From: Planctomycetota bacterium
GTDB taxonomy: Bacteria; Planctomycetota; Phycisphaerae; Sedimentisphaerales; Anaerobacaceae
Direction: 5' to 3'
DNA: 64,000 bases
NCBI GenBank assembly: GCA_019456195.1
Contig: VRUK01000012.1
Span: 1 to 64,000 of the forward strand
This document shows, in pieces, positions 17,603 through 26,243 of the stretch. The number at the start of each line of letters is the position of its first letter. Position 1 is the stretch's first letter. A program made the translations under genes and the position numbers. Under the pieces are notes generated by a model that was not told the DNA's origin, ran no database searches, and was given only the letters and a program-made list of their open reading frames with translations.

Positions 17603-19099
17603 TTACACGGGTGTTGTCTTTTTAAAGACGGCCTGGATCGCTGACCGCAGTACTTCGTCTTTCTTTAAATATATGCCATAATATATCATACAACTGACAG
17701 TGATAATTGCTATCAGAACTAGGGGAGAAAGATCGAAGAAGAACTTAGCGGTAGCTATTACACTGATAACAGGCAAGCAAGATACAAAACAGTTTGATAG
17801 CATTTTGAATATTTTTAATAATGATACGTCACCGATTTTGAACATATATAAGCCAAACGCTAGGGTTGCCAAGCCATTTAATAATGAAAATAAACACAAT
17901 GCTACGTAGACATTGTTTGCTAAACCGCCGATTATTACTGATGCCCCACTTACTATGATAGAAACGATATGAAAAACAAGCAAGACTTCTTGCCTTTCTA
18001 AAATATTTGCAAGAGCGTTGGCAGGGGTCATTATAAAAGCGATAAATATTTGAAAAGTGAGAATTTGGGTATATACTCCTGCTTCACTCCAGTTTGCCCC
18101 GAAAATAAAAGCAAAAAAGTCCTCTCCTGCAACGGCAAGCACCAAAAATGCCAACATGCCCAGCTTAACCATTTGGCTAAATAGCTTCTCAATCAATGAA
18201 CCATTTGTTCCGTCATGTCTTGCTCTTGCACCCCTTTGGTAAAACACTTCGCTGATTGAGCCGGCAATGAAAGTCATTGGAAGACTTAAGACCGCAATAC
18301 ATAAACCATAGTAGCCGATAACTGTTTTTGAAAAATAAAATGAAAAAGAAAAAATCACGACCGTAGCCGCAAGACGGCTGATAAGATCGGTCCAAAGATT
18401 ATACATAGGAAACTTACGGTACCGCTTAATGCCTTGCAGCATGCTATGCCAACGAATACTAGTTTTAAATAATCGGGCGTTTTCTTGCCAGATTCGTGCT
18501 CCGAGAACACTACTCATTGAGATCGATCCGACCAACCTCCCTGCGATTAAACTGCCAGATGTTGCAAAACCACAAAGTCCGGCACCAATAAGCACACCTT
18601 TATTTACCGCAGCATCTGAGATTCTGGAGGCAGCAATGCGCCCGAAATTTCTATGACGAACATTCCATGAACGGAGTGAGAGATATAGGCCATGCGCAAA
18701 TACATTTACAGGAATCACCCAAAGATATGCTTTAAGACCAGGAGCTTTTAGCCATTCTAAAAGATACCCCGATCCAAAATAAATGAACAGTATTGACAGC
18801 AAGGTTATAATCAGTGTAAAGCTAAGACTGACGAATAACATATTCGCCGCCATCCCATCTTTTTGAGGTAAAACTATCGAGCTGCTATAGCCTAAGCCGA
18901 CAAAAACAGCAATTGGCATTACAATAGACGCATATAACTGGAATGTTCCATAAACATCAGGGATATACATCCGGGTTATTATAGGCATTAGGATTATTCC
19001 TAAAATCTGCGTACACAGCGGAGCCGAAGCCATTTTTAGTACATCCTTTGCGAATGTATTTTTATGTGATGCTGAGTTCAGTTTTGTGTTTTCTACCAT
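17603..19099 (-). CDS. Wzx-type polysaccharide flippase
   Basis: A 498-residue integral membrane protein with about twelve to fourteen hydrophobic segments, of the polysaccharide biosynthesis/MATE-like exporter superfamily. The N-terminal FAKDVLKMASAPLCTQILGI followed by MPIITRMYIPDVYGTFQLYA is the characteristic first repeat, and an LPQKDGMAANML stretch follows. Its role is to move undecaprenyl-linked repeat units across the inner membrane before Wzy polymerisation. It is the only flippase seen in the locus. It lies after the pseudaminic acid genes and before the glycosyltransferases in transcription order. Confidence 0.92.
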   Translation of the reverse strand: MVENTKLNSASHKNTFAKDVLKMASAPLCTQILGIILMPIITRMYIPDVYGTFQLYASIVMPIAVFVGLGYSSSIVLPQKDGMAANMLFVSLSFTLIITLLSILFIYFGSGYLLEWLKAPGLKAYLWVIPVNVFAHGLYLSLRSWNVRHRNFGRIAASRISDAAVNKGVLIGAGLCGFATSGSLIAGRLVGSISMSSVLGARIWQENARLFKTSIRWHSMLQGIKRYRKFPMYNLWTDLISRLAATVVIFSFSFYFSKTVIGYYGLCIAVLSLPMTFIAGSISEVFYQRGARARHDGTNGSLIEKLFSQMVKLGMLAFLVLAVAGEDFFAFIFGANWSEAGVYTQILTFQIFIAFIMTPANALANILERQEVLLVFHIVSIIVSGASVIIGGLANNVYVALCLFSLLNGLATLAFGLYMFKIGDVSLLKIFKMLSNCFVSCLPVISVIATAKFFFDLSPLVLIAIITVSCMIYYGIYLKKDEVLRSAIQAVFKKTTPV

Positions 19100-19227
19100 T
19101 GCTTTTATGCGTTACCACTGATTCTCTAAAAGATTCCATTGAGCGTTAAAAAAAACATAAAGTCCGAGTTGGCCTACACTTTTGAGCGAGGTGGAAAAGT
19201 CAGGAAAAATGATTTGTTATGGGTTTT

Positions 19228-21408
19228 TTATTGTAAAGACAATTTGCCCGGCGATACGAAATAGAAGTTTTTGCTGGAGGAATCCAGAAGTGTATCCGCT
19301 TCGAAAGAATCAAATTTCCTGCCTTTAAATAATTTTAGCCACTCATTCGGATGAAGCAGTGTGTCTGGATCGTGGTGTTCATATGTAATTAATGCTATTG
19401 CAGAATCTTTTGACTCGGGTAATCTTTTAAAGTTATCAATATAATTTTTGACCGTATCTTTTGGCATTTCAGCAAAAGACCGTGAGTTCATAAATATATC
19501 TACAGGGCTCTCAATTCTTTCAATTTGCCATGGAGCAATACAAAAAATTTCAAGATTATCATTTGCAGAAAATTTTATTGAATCCTGATTTCTTAGAGAC
19601 CTGAAATCAATGACTGCGTCTCCGTAAAATGCTTTCAGGTATTGTGTCCCAACATAAAGATTGGGAGGTATGTCGAGATATAAGATCTTTCTGATGTTTT
19701 TGTAATTTTCAAGTAAAAGGTGTACGTTGGTGCCAAAACCTCCTCCTATTTCAAATGCCGATTTAGCTTCATTAAAGTTGATGTGCGAAGCAATATTGTC
19801 GTGATGCTCAAGGATGTCTAAATAATGAATAGATAAGTCTTGTCCGTCAATATTGGCCTTTGCCAAACAGTCACCAAGGAGGGAATAAGGGAAATGATAT
19901 TTCCTGAGGAGTTCTTTTGTTCTTTCCTTTAGATTGAGAATCTCTTGGGCGTAAACTATGCTCTTGTTTGCGTGTGATTCCGTACATCGAATTTGTGCTT
20001 TGAGAATAATGTTCAGTGGGTAAGTATTGGCTAAGCACCGAAGGAACCGCTTCTTAAAATCATGATTATACAAATCACGAACATCTACCAGCAAGTTGTC
20101 AGCATAGCTCAATCCGACGGCATTGTTAGAACCTCTGAATTCTCCTAAGCCGCATCTTTTAATCTCAATTTCCGTGTTTTTAGATTTGGTTGCCCAATAG
20201 GGACCTGGCTGATAAAGAGGCGGTTGGCTTTTTGAATCATTGAGCATGATGTCAAGAAGTTCAAAGTCATCTTTTATCGCTATTTTTTGTTCCGATTCTT
20301 TTGGAAGTAAAAGGTGTTTTTCCATGTCCTCGTCATCCCCTTTGCTTTGTATGCAATTGGCGGTGTTGCCTGACAATATTTTGGATTCAATCTCCTGCCA
20401 ACTTATTTTCTCATAAACTGGACTCGCAAATCCATCAGGAACAACATTGTATATTTTAATCCCTTGAGATTTTACATAATTGTTTAATAATTGGTGCATA
20501 TTCATATACGAGCCGCCCTTTGTTCTGTCGACAGCAACAACTCTATAAAGATCATCCTTTTCGGACAGCCCATAATATTCGAGAGTTGAACCAAATTTGT
20601 GGTTGTGAGCTTCGATAGCTTTTATGGCTTCAGTTTTGGCCTTTTCTTTTCCCATGCTTTTGGGAAATACGAGATTGTCATAGAAATGCCAAAGATGTGC
20701 AGGTTCATACGTGTAGCCGGCACCGCATAAATAAATTTCCTTAAATCCCATATACATCATGATCATAATAGCAAAAAATACAGACCCGCCCCCAGAGACA
20801 CTCCGCTTTGTCAGATCCGTTACAACTTCATAAGGTATTTGATCGTTTAGACAGAGATCCTTTTTCGTTTTAATGAAATATGTTGTTTTATCTCTAAAAA
20901 GAAGTTTGCTTGCAGCATCCTTATAGTTATCACTATTTAAAATTAATGTCGTGCTATCGTCGAGCCTTTCATCTATCTCTCTATGAAACTGCGTTATCCC
21001 ATCTTGTCCGAGCGGCCCCAGGCAAGACTTCGGCCAATTAGGATTGTCTGAATTTAAACTTTTGCTCGGCTCAGCATTCATATAAAAAGTCAGATTTATA
21101 TTTCTGATATCTTTATGAAGAAAAATAAAACCTATGCCAAAAGTGTTTTCATCTTTAAGTTTAACAATGTCATTTTGTTGAAGGGACTCGCCGGTTAATA
21201 ACAAAAAACATCTTTCCCCTTTGTGCAGGTTCTTAAGAACAATATTCTTCCGCAGTCTTTTTTTGCCAGGAAGATCAAAGAGGTCCTTGGTGAAATGGTA
21301 TCCCGGCCTTAATAAATCTTTTATCTTATTTATATAAAATTCTTTCATAAGTCGAATCTTTGGATCCTCTAGCAATTGGCTATACTTCATATTTCTCGTT
21401 AAATACAT
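19228..21408 (-). CDS. Two-domain fusion: DUF115/MptE-like domain plus putative sugar O-methyltransferase
   Basis: A 726-residue protein made of two parts. Residues about 60-345 form a Rossmann-like domain with KGERCFLLLTGESL and SGGGSVFFAIMIMMYMGFK then EIYLCGAGYTYEPAHLW. This resembles the DUF115/MptE-like and motility-associated (Maf) transferase group, which handle sialic-acid-like sugars. A linker of about 50 charged residues follows. Residues about 395-726 match the putative sugar O-methyltransferase (NanM-like) group: PPLYQPGPYWA, then SAFEIGGGFGTNVHLLLENY (551-570) and LYLDIPPNLYVGTQYL. It directly follows pseF in transcription. The simplest reading is transfer of activated pseudaminic acid and its methylation by one polypeptide (inference). 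The ATG at 21390 (Met7) is an alternative start. Confidence 0.7.
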   Translation of the reverse strand: MYLTRNMKYSQLLEDPKIRLMKEFYINKIKDLLRPGYHFTKDLFDLPGKKRLRKNIVLKNLHKGERCFLLLTGESLQQNDIVKLKDENTFGIGFIFLHKDIRNINLTFYMNAEPSKSLNSDNPNWPKSCLGPLGQDGITQFHREIDERLDDSTTLILNSDNYKDAASKLLFRDKTTYFIKTKKDLCLNDQIPYEVVTDLTKRSVSGGGSVFFAIMIMMYMGFKEIYLCGAGYTYEPAHLWHFYDNLVFPKSMGKEKAKTEAIKAIEAHNHKFGSTLEYYGLSEKDDLYRVVAVDRTKGGSYMNMHQLLNNYVKSQGIKIYNVVPDGFASPVYEKISWQEIESKILSGNTANCIQSKGDDEDMEKHLLLPKESEQKIAIKDDFELLDIMLNDSKSQPPLYQPGPYWATKSKNTEIEIKRCGLGEFRGSNNAVGLSYADNLLVDVRDLYNHDFKKRFLRCLANTYPLNIILKAQIRCTESHANKSIVYAQEILNLKERTKELLRKYHFPYSLLGDCLAKANIDGQDLSIHYLDILEHHDNIASHINFNEAKSAFEIGGGFGTNVHLLLENYKNIRKILYLDIPPNLYVGTQYLKAFYGDAVIDFRSLRNQDSIKFSANDNLEIFCIAPWQIERIESPVDIFMNSRSFAEMPKDTVKNYIDNFKRLPESKDSAIALITYEHHDPDTLLHPNEWLKLFKGRKFDSFEADTLLDSSSKNFYFVSPGKLSLQ

Positions 21409-21511
21409 TTCTGTTCATTTTAGCAACACGAGCTTTAAACTGTGGTTCTTTGATTATGATTGACCGGTTAACACAGCGGTAATGCCGCAAAAATCAGTTA
21501 TTGTGATAGTA

Positions 21512-22210
21512 TTACAACAACCCCTTGCTTTTGCAGACATTAAACAGTAGCTCTGCTGTCTCCCAGTCTTCGACTGTATCGACATCCTGCACCATATATC
21601 GAGGTAGAACCAACGGAAGCGACTTTTCCGAAAAAAGTGTTTTGCTTTTGAGAAACTTGTCGCTGTCAAACCAATAAAGTTGCCCCGCATCATGATAAAC
21701 GTCCTCAAAATCCTGTGACCTCTTAAGTTTGTTTTCGGGCCAAAGCATTTTAATGTGACCGTTTGCTGTGACCTTAAGTCCGCGGAAAACACAGGACTCA
21801 AATGTTGTCACAGTAAACACCGTTGATGCTTTGCTTTGAGATAACAACGAAAAACCATCCTGTATAGATTTGCTCGTTACAAAAGGAGATGCCGCATAAA
21901 TGCAGCAGCAATATTTCACTTTCTCTCCATGATCATTTAGCCAGTTGATCGCATGTTCCAATACTGGGGCAGTTGGGGTGTTATCGTCTGAAAGTGAACC
22001 AGGCCGAATAAAAGGAACCTCCGCGCCGGCTTTTCTTGCAATATCAGCTATTTCCTCTGAGTCAGTGGAAACTATTATCTTTTCGAAAAGATCGCTTTCA
22101 ATTGCCGCTTTTATCGAGTAATGGATTATTGGCTTACCGGCAAAGTCCTTGATGTTTTTACCGGGTATACGCTTGCTTCCACCTCTGGCTGGAATTATCG
22201 CTACATTCAT
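21512..22210 (-). CDS. pseF: Pseudaminic acid cytidylyltransferase
   Basis: A 232-residue enzyme that activates pseudaminic acid with CTP to give CMP-pseudaminic acid. The nucleotide-binding start IPARGGSKRIPGKNIKDFAG is the hallmark of CMP-sialate synthetases. KIIVSTDSEEIADIARKAGA, PFIRPGSLSDDNTPTAPVL and MVQDVDTVEDWETAELL follow in normal order. The length fits the family. Its ATG overlaps the pseI stop as ATGA, so the two are probably translated together. Assignment to PseF rather than NeuA or LegF rests on the surrounding pse genes. Confidence 0.9.
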   Translation of the reverse strand: MNVAIIPARGGSKRIPGKNIKDFAGKPIIHYSIKAAIESDLFEKIIVSTDSEEIADIARKAGAEVPFIRPGSLSDDNTPTAPVLEHAINWLNDHGEKVKYCCCIYAASPFVTSKSIQDGFSLLSQSKASTVFTVTTFESCVFRGLKVTANGHIKMLWPENKLKRSQDFEDVYHDAGQLYWFDSDKFLKSKTLFSEKSLPLVLPRYMVQDVDTVEDWETAELLFNVCKSKGLL

Positions 22211-23265
22211 TTACTGATTTTTCCTTCCAAATGATCCGAATTAAGAGGTGTACCCATAGGTATATCTTTTAAAAAACGCTTCCCTATTATTTCTTTCTGA
22301 TATTTCGGAGCAAGCCCATGGCCGGGACGAATGCTGCGAATATTTTCAGAAGTCACTTTTTCACCTGCTTTAACATCTTTAACGACAAAAAGAGACCTTC
22401 TGAAAACGCTGCTGTTTCTTTCGTCATCGGTTAATCCGTAATGTATTTTCCCGACGGCTTTTTTAGCAATTCTAACTTCCTCCACAAGTTGCCTTAATTC
22501 CTGAGGTTCAATGGAAAAGAAACTGTCCGGCGTCTTATCGTCTCTGGATAATGTAAAGTGTTTTTCAATAACACACGCCCCGAAAGCAACCGAACTAACC
22601 GCCGCTACGATACCTAAACTGTGATCGGAAAGACCGACTGGGCAATTAAATCGCTCTCGCATATTGGGTATGGTTGCAAGATTCATCTCTTCAGGTTTAG
22701 CTGGGTAGCCGGATACGCATTTTAAAAGTATCACTTCTTTTGCCCCCGCACTCTTGGCGGCGTCTACTGCATCCTGTATCTCTTCAATGCTACCCATCCC
22801 CGTCGATATAATTAACGGCTTACCGGTCTGTGCCGCATATTCGATCAACGGCAGATCCACTAATTCAAACGAAGCGATCTTGTGTGCACAAATATCCAGC
22901 TTTTCTAACATGTCAATGCTGGACGGGTCAAATGCAGAGCACAAAAAGATCAACCCAAGATCGTCTGCCAACTTTTTTAACTCGGGAAACCACTCCCACG
23001 GTGTGTACGCTTTTTTGTATAGTTCGTATAGTGTCTGTCCGCCCCATTCCGGATGATCGATCACAAAACAATCTTTGTCGGAGTTTATGGTCATTGTGTC
23101 AGCGGTATAGGCTTGAAATTTAACTGCATTGGCGCCGCAGTCCTTAGCGGCCCTTATCATTTCTACTGCACAGTCGAAATCCTGCCTGTGATTCGCAGAA
23201 ATTTCGGCGACTATCAATATTGAAGAATCGCTTTCTTTTTTTATATCAAGAACAGAAGTAGTCAT
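22207..23265 (-). CDS. pseI: Pseudaminic acid synthase
   Basis: A 352-residue NeuB-family enzyme that condenses phosphoenolpyruvate with the 2,4-diacylamino-2,4,6-trideoxy-altrose released by PseG. The barrel starts IVAEISANHRQDFDCAVEMI and has GANAVKFQAYTADTMTIN, KIASFELVDLPLIEYAA and PLIISTGMGSIEEIQDAV. A C-terminal SAF (antifreeze-like) domain runs from about residue 285: SLFVVKDVKAGEKVTSENI and RPGHGLAPKY. The E-IEPQELRQLVEEVR region and the PDSFFSIEP segment suit PseI. Start ATG at 23265 overlaps the end of pseH by 20 bases. Confidence 0.93.
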   Translation of the reverse strand: MTTSVLDIKKESDSSILIVAEISANHRQDFDCAVEMIRAAKDCGANAVKFQAYTADTMTINSDKDCFVIDHPEWGGQTLYELYKKAYTPWEWFPELKKLADDLGLIFLCSAFDPSSIDMLEKLDICAHKIASFELVDLPLIEYAAQTGKPLIISTGMGSIEEIQDAVDAAKSAGAKEVILLKCVSGYPAKPEEMNLATIPNMRERFNCPVGLSDHSLGIVAAVSSVAFGACVIEKHFTLSRDDKTPDSFFSIEPQELRQLVEEVRIAKKAVGKIHYGLTDDERNSSVFRRSLFVVKDVKAGEKVTSENIRSIRPGHGLAPKYQKEIIGKRFLKDIPMGTPLNSDHLEGKISK

Positions 23266-23785
23266 TAAATAAACTCTCTTTGTGTTTTGTCCAGTCGCTT
23301 ATGGTGAAAACTAATTCAGTTAAATTCATAGAGATATCAGGCTCATCCGTCTCAACCTCAGTAAAGTAAAACTTTTTGTAAATTGCCAATGCGGTGGAAT
23401 TGCTAGAATAAACAATTGTTTTAAGAGTCTCTAAATGTATGTTTTCGAAAAATTCTTGCAATAGCATAAAAAGCATCTTTTTCCCTAAACCTTTTCGCCT
23501 ATAACTTCCTTCCCCAATATAAAAACCCCAACTTGAAGAAAGATCTTGCTTATTTATATTATGAAGATAAACAGAGCCTATGGGCGTTTCATTAAAAAAA
23601 ACAACCCAGAATTTTTGCCTATTATTGTTTTTAAGACTACTTAACCACTGGAGATGTTCCTCTTCTGTTATTATATGGCCGTCCAGCATGTAATCTCTGA
23701 CATCTTTGCTATTTCGCCATAGCCTGACTTTAAATTTTAGATCATCTTTGACATCGAGTATGTTAACAAAGCTAAGGTTATTCAT
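23246..23785 (-). CDS. pseH: PseH-like GNAT N-acetyltransferase
   Basis: A 179-residue acetyltransferase of the GNAT fold. In the pathway PseH acetylates the 4-amino group of UDP-4-amino-4,6-dideoxy-N-acetyl-altrosamine. The PseH-type start is visible: RLWRNSKDVRDYMLDGHIIT then EEEHLQWLSSL. The acetyl-CoA loop GEGSYRRKGLGKKMLF (motif A, Q/RxxGxG/A) lies near 116-131, and NSTALAIYKKFYFTEVE near 148-164. The ATG at 23785 overlaps the deacetylase stop as ATGA; a longer frame to 23845 would overlap that gene by 64 bases and is not needed. The acyl group could also be other than acetyl. Confidence 0.85.
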   Translation of the reverse strand: MNNLSFVNILDVKDDLKFKVRLWRNSKDVRDYMLDGHIITEEEHLQWLSSLKNNNRQKFWVVFFNETPIGSVYLHNINKQDLSSSWGFYIGEGSYRRKGLGKKMLFMLLQEFFENIHLETLKTIVYSSNSTALAIYKKFYFTEVETDEPDISMNLTELVFTISDWTKHKESLFNDYFCS

Positions 23786-24456
23786 TTTATAATCCTGACA
23801 CATTCGAAAGCTTCTGCAAATCTCAATCCTGTCTTCACGCCCCAATTCTTCGCATTTAGTTCAACCGCATCAAGGCTGCGCGGATGCGGGAACTCCCTCA
23901 TCTCGGATTTATAATGCTCTAACGCTTGCAACTTCAGTTTGATCGTTTCCGATACATCGAAAAACGTATCCGGCGAAAAGCTTAATGGATACCTCCATTC
24001 CGTCGACGACATTACCTCAAACGAATATATTTCACGAACACTTTCGCCAGTCGTCGGCCGGGTTGCGGTTAGAACCGCTTCGTATGTCAAACGATGATCA
24101 ATATTTAAGTCATTGCAATAATGCGTCAAGATAACATCGGGTTCAACCTTGCCCTTTATCTCTTCGATCACCTTTATGATATCAAGCAATGCAACAGTAT
24201 CAAAGCTATTGTCAGGAAAATCGAAACCAAACACTTCCTTCACGCCAACAGCTTTATTGGCTGCGTTCATGCAGTTGTTCAACTCTTCGATCTGCTTCTT
24301 TGCTTCCTGCCCGTCATGGCCCCGTGCGGCAATACCTCTGCCAAGGATCAATGTATAAACTTCATCGCCTTGTTGGGCCATCTTAGCCATGGTTCCGCCG
24401 CAGCCAAGTATTTCATCGTCGGGATGAGCCGCTATAACCAATACTTTATTTCCCAT
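23782..24456 (-). CDS. PIG-L family (LmbE-like) deacetylase
   Basis: A 224-residue zinc-dependent N-deacetylase. The metal-binding motif VIAAHPDDEILGCGGTMAKM is at residues about 6-25, and the later zinc histidine lies in HYCNDLNIDHRLTYEAV near 112-128. Typical substrates are N-acetylglucosaminyl groups on nucleotide sugars or lipids. Here it lies inside the pse operon, between a formyltransferase-fold gene and pseH, overlapping both. That placement suggests removal of an acetyl group from a pathway intermediate or from the finished sugar, so that another acyl group can be put on (inference). It is not part of the standard Campylobacter or Helicobacter pseudaminic acid route. Confidence 0.9.
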   Translation of the reverse strand: MGNKVLVIAAHPDDEILGCGGTMAKMAQQGDEVYTLILGRGIAARGHDGQEAKKQIEELNNCMNAANKAVGVKEVFGFDFPDNSFDTVALLDIIKVIEEIKGKVEPDVILTHYCNDLNIDHRLTYEAVLTATRPTTGESVREIYSFEVMSSTEWRYPLSFSPDTFFDVSETIKLKLQALEHYKSEMREFPHPRSLDAVELNAKNWGVKTGLRFAEAFECVRIIK

Positions 24457-25150
24457 TTTTTATCCTTATCTTTGCCCGCGCCAGAACATATCCATCCGCT
24501 TTGCAGGCTTCTGAAAATTCTATTTTCAAACCTTCCGTTTCTACAAATGCCTTAGGATATCCCTCGCCATCTAACATTCGTATATAATCGTAAACTTCGG
24601 AAATATTCCCCAAACCGGATATGTCACTCTGGTCGGGCGTACGACGATTAAAAAGAACCGCCTCTCCCTGCTGAGGTTTTGCTCCGAGAGGCTCATTTAA
24701 CAGTATAGGGATCATCTCACCAAAAATCACTTCAGCTCCCCTGACAAATATCTCTGTCGCTGTCCCTTCCAAACCAAGATCGCTTTTAAGATAGATCGGC
24801 CCTGCGTCAATATCCTTAACTACGCGAATCGCTGATATCTTTGTTTCTTTTAAGCCACGGACTATAAGATTCTGTAAAGGACTCCCGCCCCTGCCGAACG
24901 GAAGATCGGTCATGTGGAAAACAATGCATTCAAAGTTCTCATAGATATTTTTCGGTATGGTCCATGACCAATGTGGAAAGAAAATATACTTCGGCTTAAA
25001 CTTGCTTACCTTTTCATAAGTAAGCTCGTCTTTATCACTGATAAGTTGTATATTAAATTGTGGATAATCAGTGATCAGCTTTTCGGCTTTTTCAATGTTC
25101 CACGATTTTATCGTAGCTATTAAGATATTGTTATTTTCTGTTATTTTCAT
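24446..25150 (-). CDS. Formyltransferase-fold protein of the pse operon
   Basis: A 234-residue protein related to the formyl-tetrahydrofolate dependent transferases (methionyl-tRNA formyltransferase, ArnA, VioF). The catalytic histidine loop reads CIVFHMTDLPFGRGGSPLQN near residues 80-99, and the aspartate lies in IRVVKDIDAGPIYLKSDL near 117-134. The usual Asn two residues before the His is Val here. The C-terminal third, with RRTPDQSDISG and IRMLDGEGYPKAFV, matches the ArnA/FMT-type tail. The start overlaps the pseG stop as ATGA. A role in N-formylating the amino group of a pseudaminic acid precursor is likely (inference). N-formyl pseudaminic acid is known from Pseudomonas pilin glycan. Confidence 0.8.
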   Translation of the reverse strand: MKITENNNILIATIKSWNIEKAEKLITDYPQFNIQLISDKDELTYEKVSKFKPKYIFFPHWSWTIPKNIYENFECIVFHMTDLPFGRGGSPLQNLIVRGLKETKISAIRVVKDIDAGPIYLKSDLGLEGTATEIFVRGAEVIFGEMIPILLNEPLGAKPQQGEAVLFNRRTPDQSDISGLGNISEVYDYIRMLDGEGYPKAFVETEGLKIEFSEACKADGYVLARAKIRIKNGK

Positions 25151-26130
25151 TGTAAAAGTAGGTCACATACTCTTTGGGCTCCACGGCCATCAATGAGTTC
25201 TCTGCTTTTGACTGAGTACTCGAGTCTTTTATCGTAAGACATCATTACCTTTAAAGCCGTGTCCAGATTAGACAAAAACCTTTTATCTCTATATATCTCT
25301 GTATATTCCATTGATCCTGATTTATTCCATCCGGAGATGTTTTGCAGTTGATTTTCGGCTACACAAATCGCTACCGTAGGCACCCCCACGCTTGCAAGCT
25401 CGTATAGGGTTTGTCCGCCGGCGGAGATCGCAATATCACTGTCCTGCATTACCGACCTGAAATCAACGGCATTTAGATCACACAGCAACTCAGTGTTATC
25501 GCCTTGCAGCTTTTTTATTTCAGCGAGATTTGAAAATAAACGGGTGACAATTATCTTTTTTTGCAGATTGGGATAAGTCTTATTTAGGAAGGTTTGGATT
25601 GCAGGTGTCAGATTAAGCATATCCGATCCGCCGCAGGTAACCATCAATGTTTCAACTTCTCGTCGTATCTTTTTTACGGGAACATTGCAAAACTCTTTTC
25701 TTAAAGGAAAATATGATGCGCCCAATAGATACCTGTCCCCCTCCCTTGCAGGGTAATTCAGTTCTTCAGCAGAAATGGCCCCATTAAGAACAATGCCCTT
25801 TGGGTAGTCGATTCTTAAGTCGTCATCAAAATAAACCGCGGCACCAACTTGCTCAGAAACCAGTTCATATATCTCAGCCCCTGCCAGATAGGAATCTACA
25901 AACGCAATGTCGCAATCCCTAAGAACTTCAATAAGAAGTTCCCTGTTGTTGATCCAATCAAAGAGTTGATAACGCTTGCCCGCAAGCAATCCTTCAATAT
26001 GGTTTTCGCCATGAACGATCAGCTCGGGCATTAATCCACGTTCTTCAAAGGCTTGATAAATGGAGGTGCACCTGGATATATGTCCATATCCAATATCACC
26101 ACCATATTCTGTTAGTATTAATATTTTCAT
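25147..26130 (-). CDS. pseG: UDP-2,4-diacetamido-2,4,6-trideoxy-beta-L-altropyranose hydrolase
   Basis: A 327-residue GT-B fold hydrolase that removes UDP from the pathway intermediate, giving the free sugar for PseI. N-terminal YGGDIGYGHISRCTSIYQAF carries the catalytic His17-type residue of the PseG/SpsG family. VDSYLAGAEIYELV and YFDDDLRIDYPKGIVLNG follow. The nucleotide-binding part is TCGGSDMLNLTP and ISAGGQTLYELASVGVPTV. The length is close to that of characterised PseG once its acetyltransferase-free form is considered. It is followed by the formyltransferase gene with a 4-base overlap and preceded by a 113-base gap that holds an aminotransferase scrap. Confidence 0.92.
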   Translation of the reverse strand: MKILILTEYGGDIGYGHISRCTSIYQAFEERGLMPELIVHGENHIEGLLAGKRYQLFDWINNRELLIEVLRDCDIAFVDSYLAGAEIYELVSEQVGAAVYFDDDLRIDYPKGIVLNGAISAEELNYPAREGDRYLLGASYFPLRKEFCNVPVKKIRREVETLMVTCGGSDMLNLTPAIQTFLNKTYPNLQKKIIVTRLFSNLAEIKKLQGDNTELLCDLNAVDFRSVMQDSDIAISAGGQTLYELASVGVPTVAICVAENQLQNISGWNKSGSMEYTEIYRDKRFLSNLDTALKVMMSYDKRLEYSVKSRELIDGRGAQRVCDLLLQ

Positions 26131-26153
26131 AAAAATGACACATAAAAATGGTC

Positions 26154-26228
26154 AGATCTTTTTGAAAACCTGAGATATGGTTTCGACAACATAATCAATG
26201 TCTTCTTGAGACGTAGCTGGGACCAATC
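26154..26228 (-). pseudogene. C-terminal scrap of a sugar aminotransferase
   Basis: In the gap between the methylase and pseG, the minus strand encodes ATSQEDIDYVVETISQVF followed by KKI and a stop. It aligns with the end of the PseC-like protein in this window (TNDEVDHVIKTVLNVFES). Upstream the frame meets a stop, and a neighbouring frame reads TVIGP, suggesting decay. It is most simply the tail of a lost DegT- or class III-type aminotransferase. The evidence is a short match and could mislead. Confidence 0.35.
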
Positions 26229-26243
26229 ACCGTTTTTGGCCTT

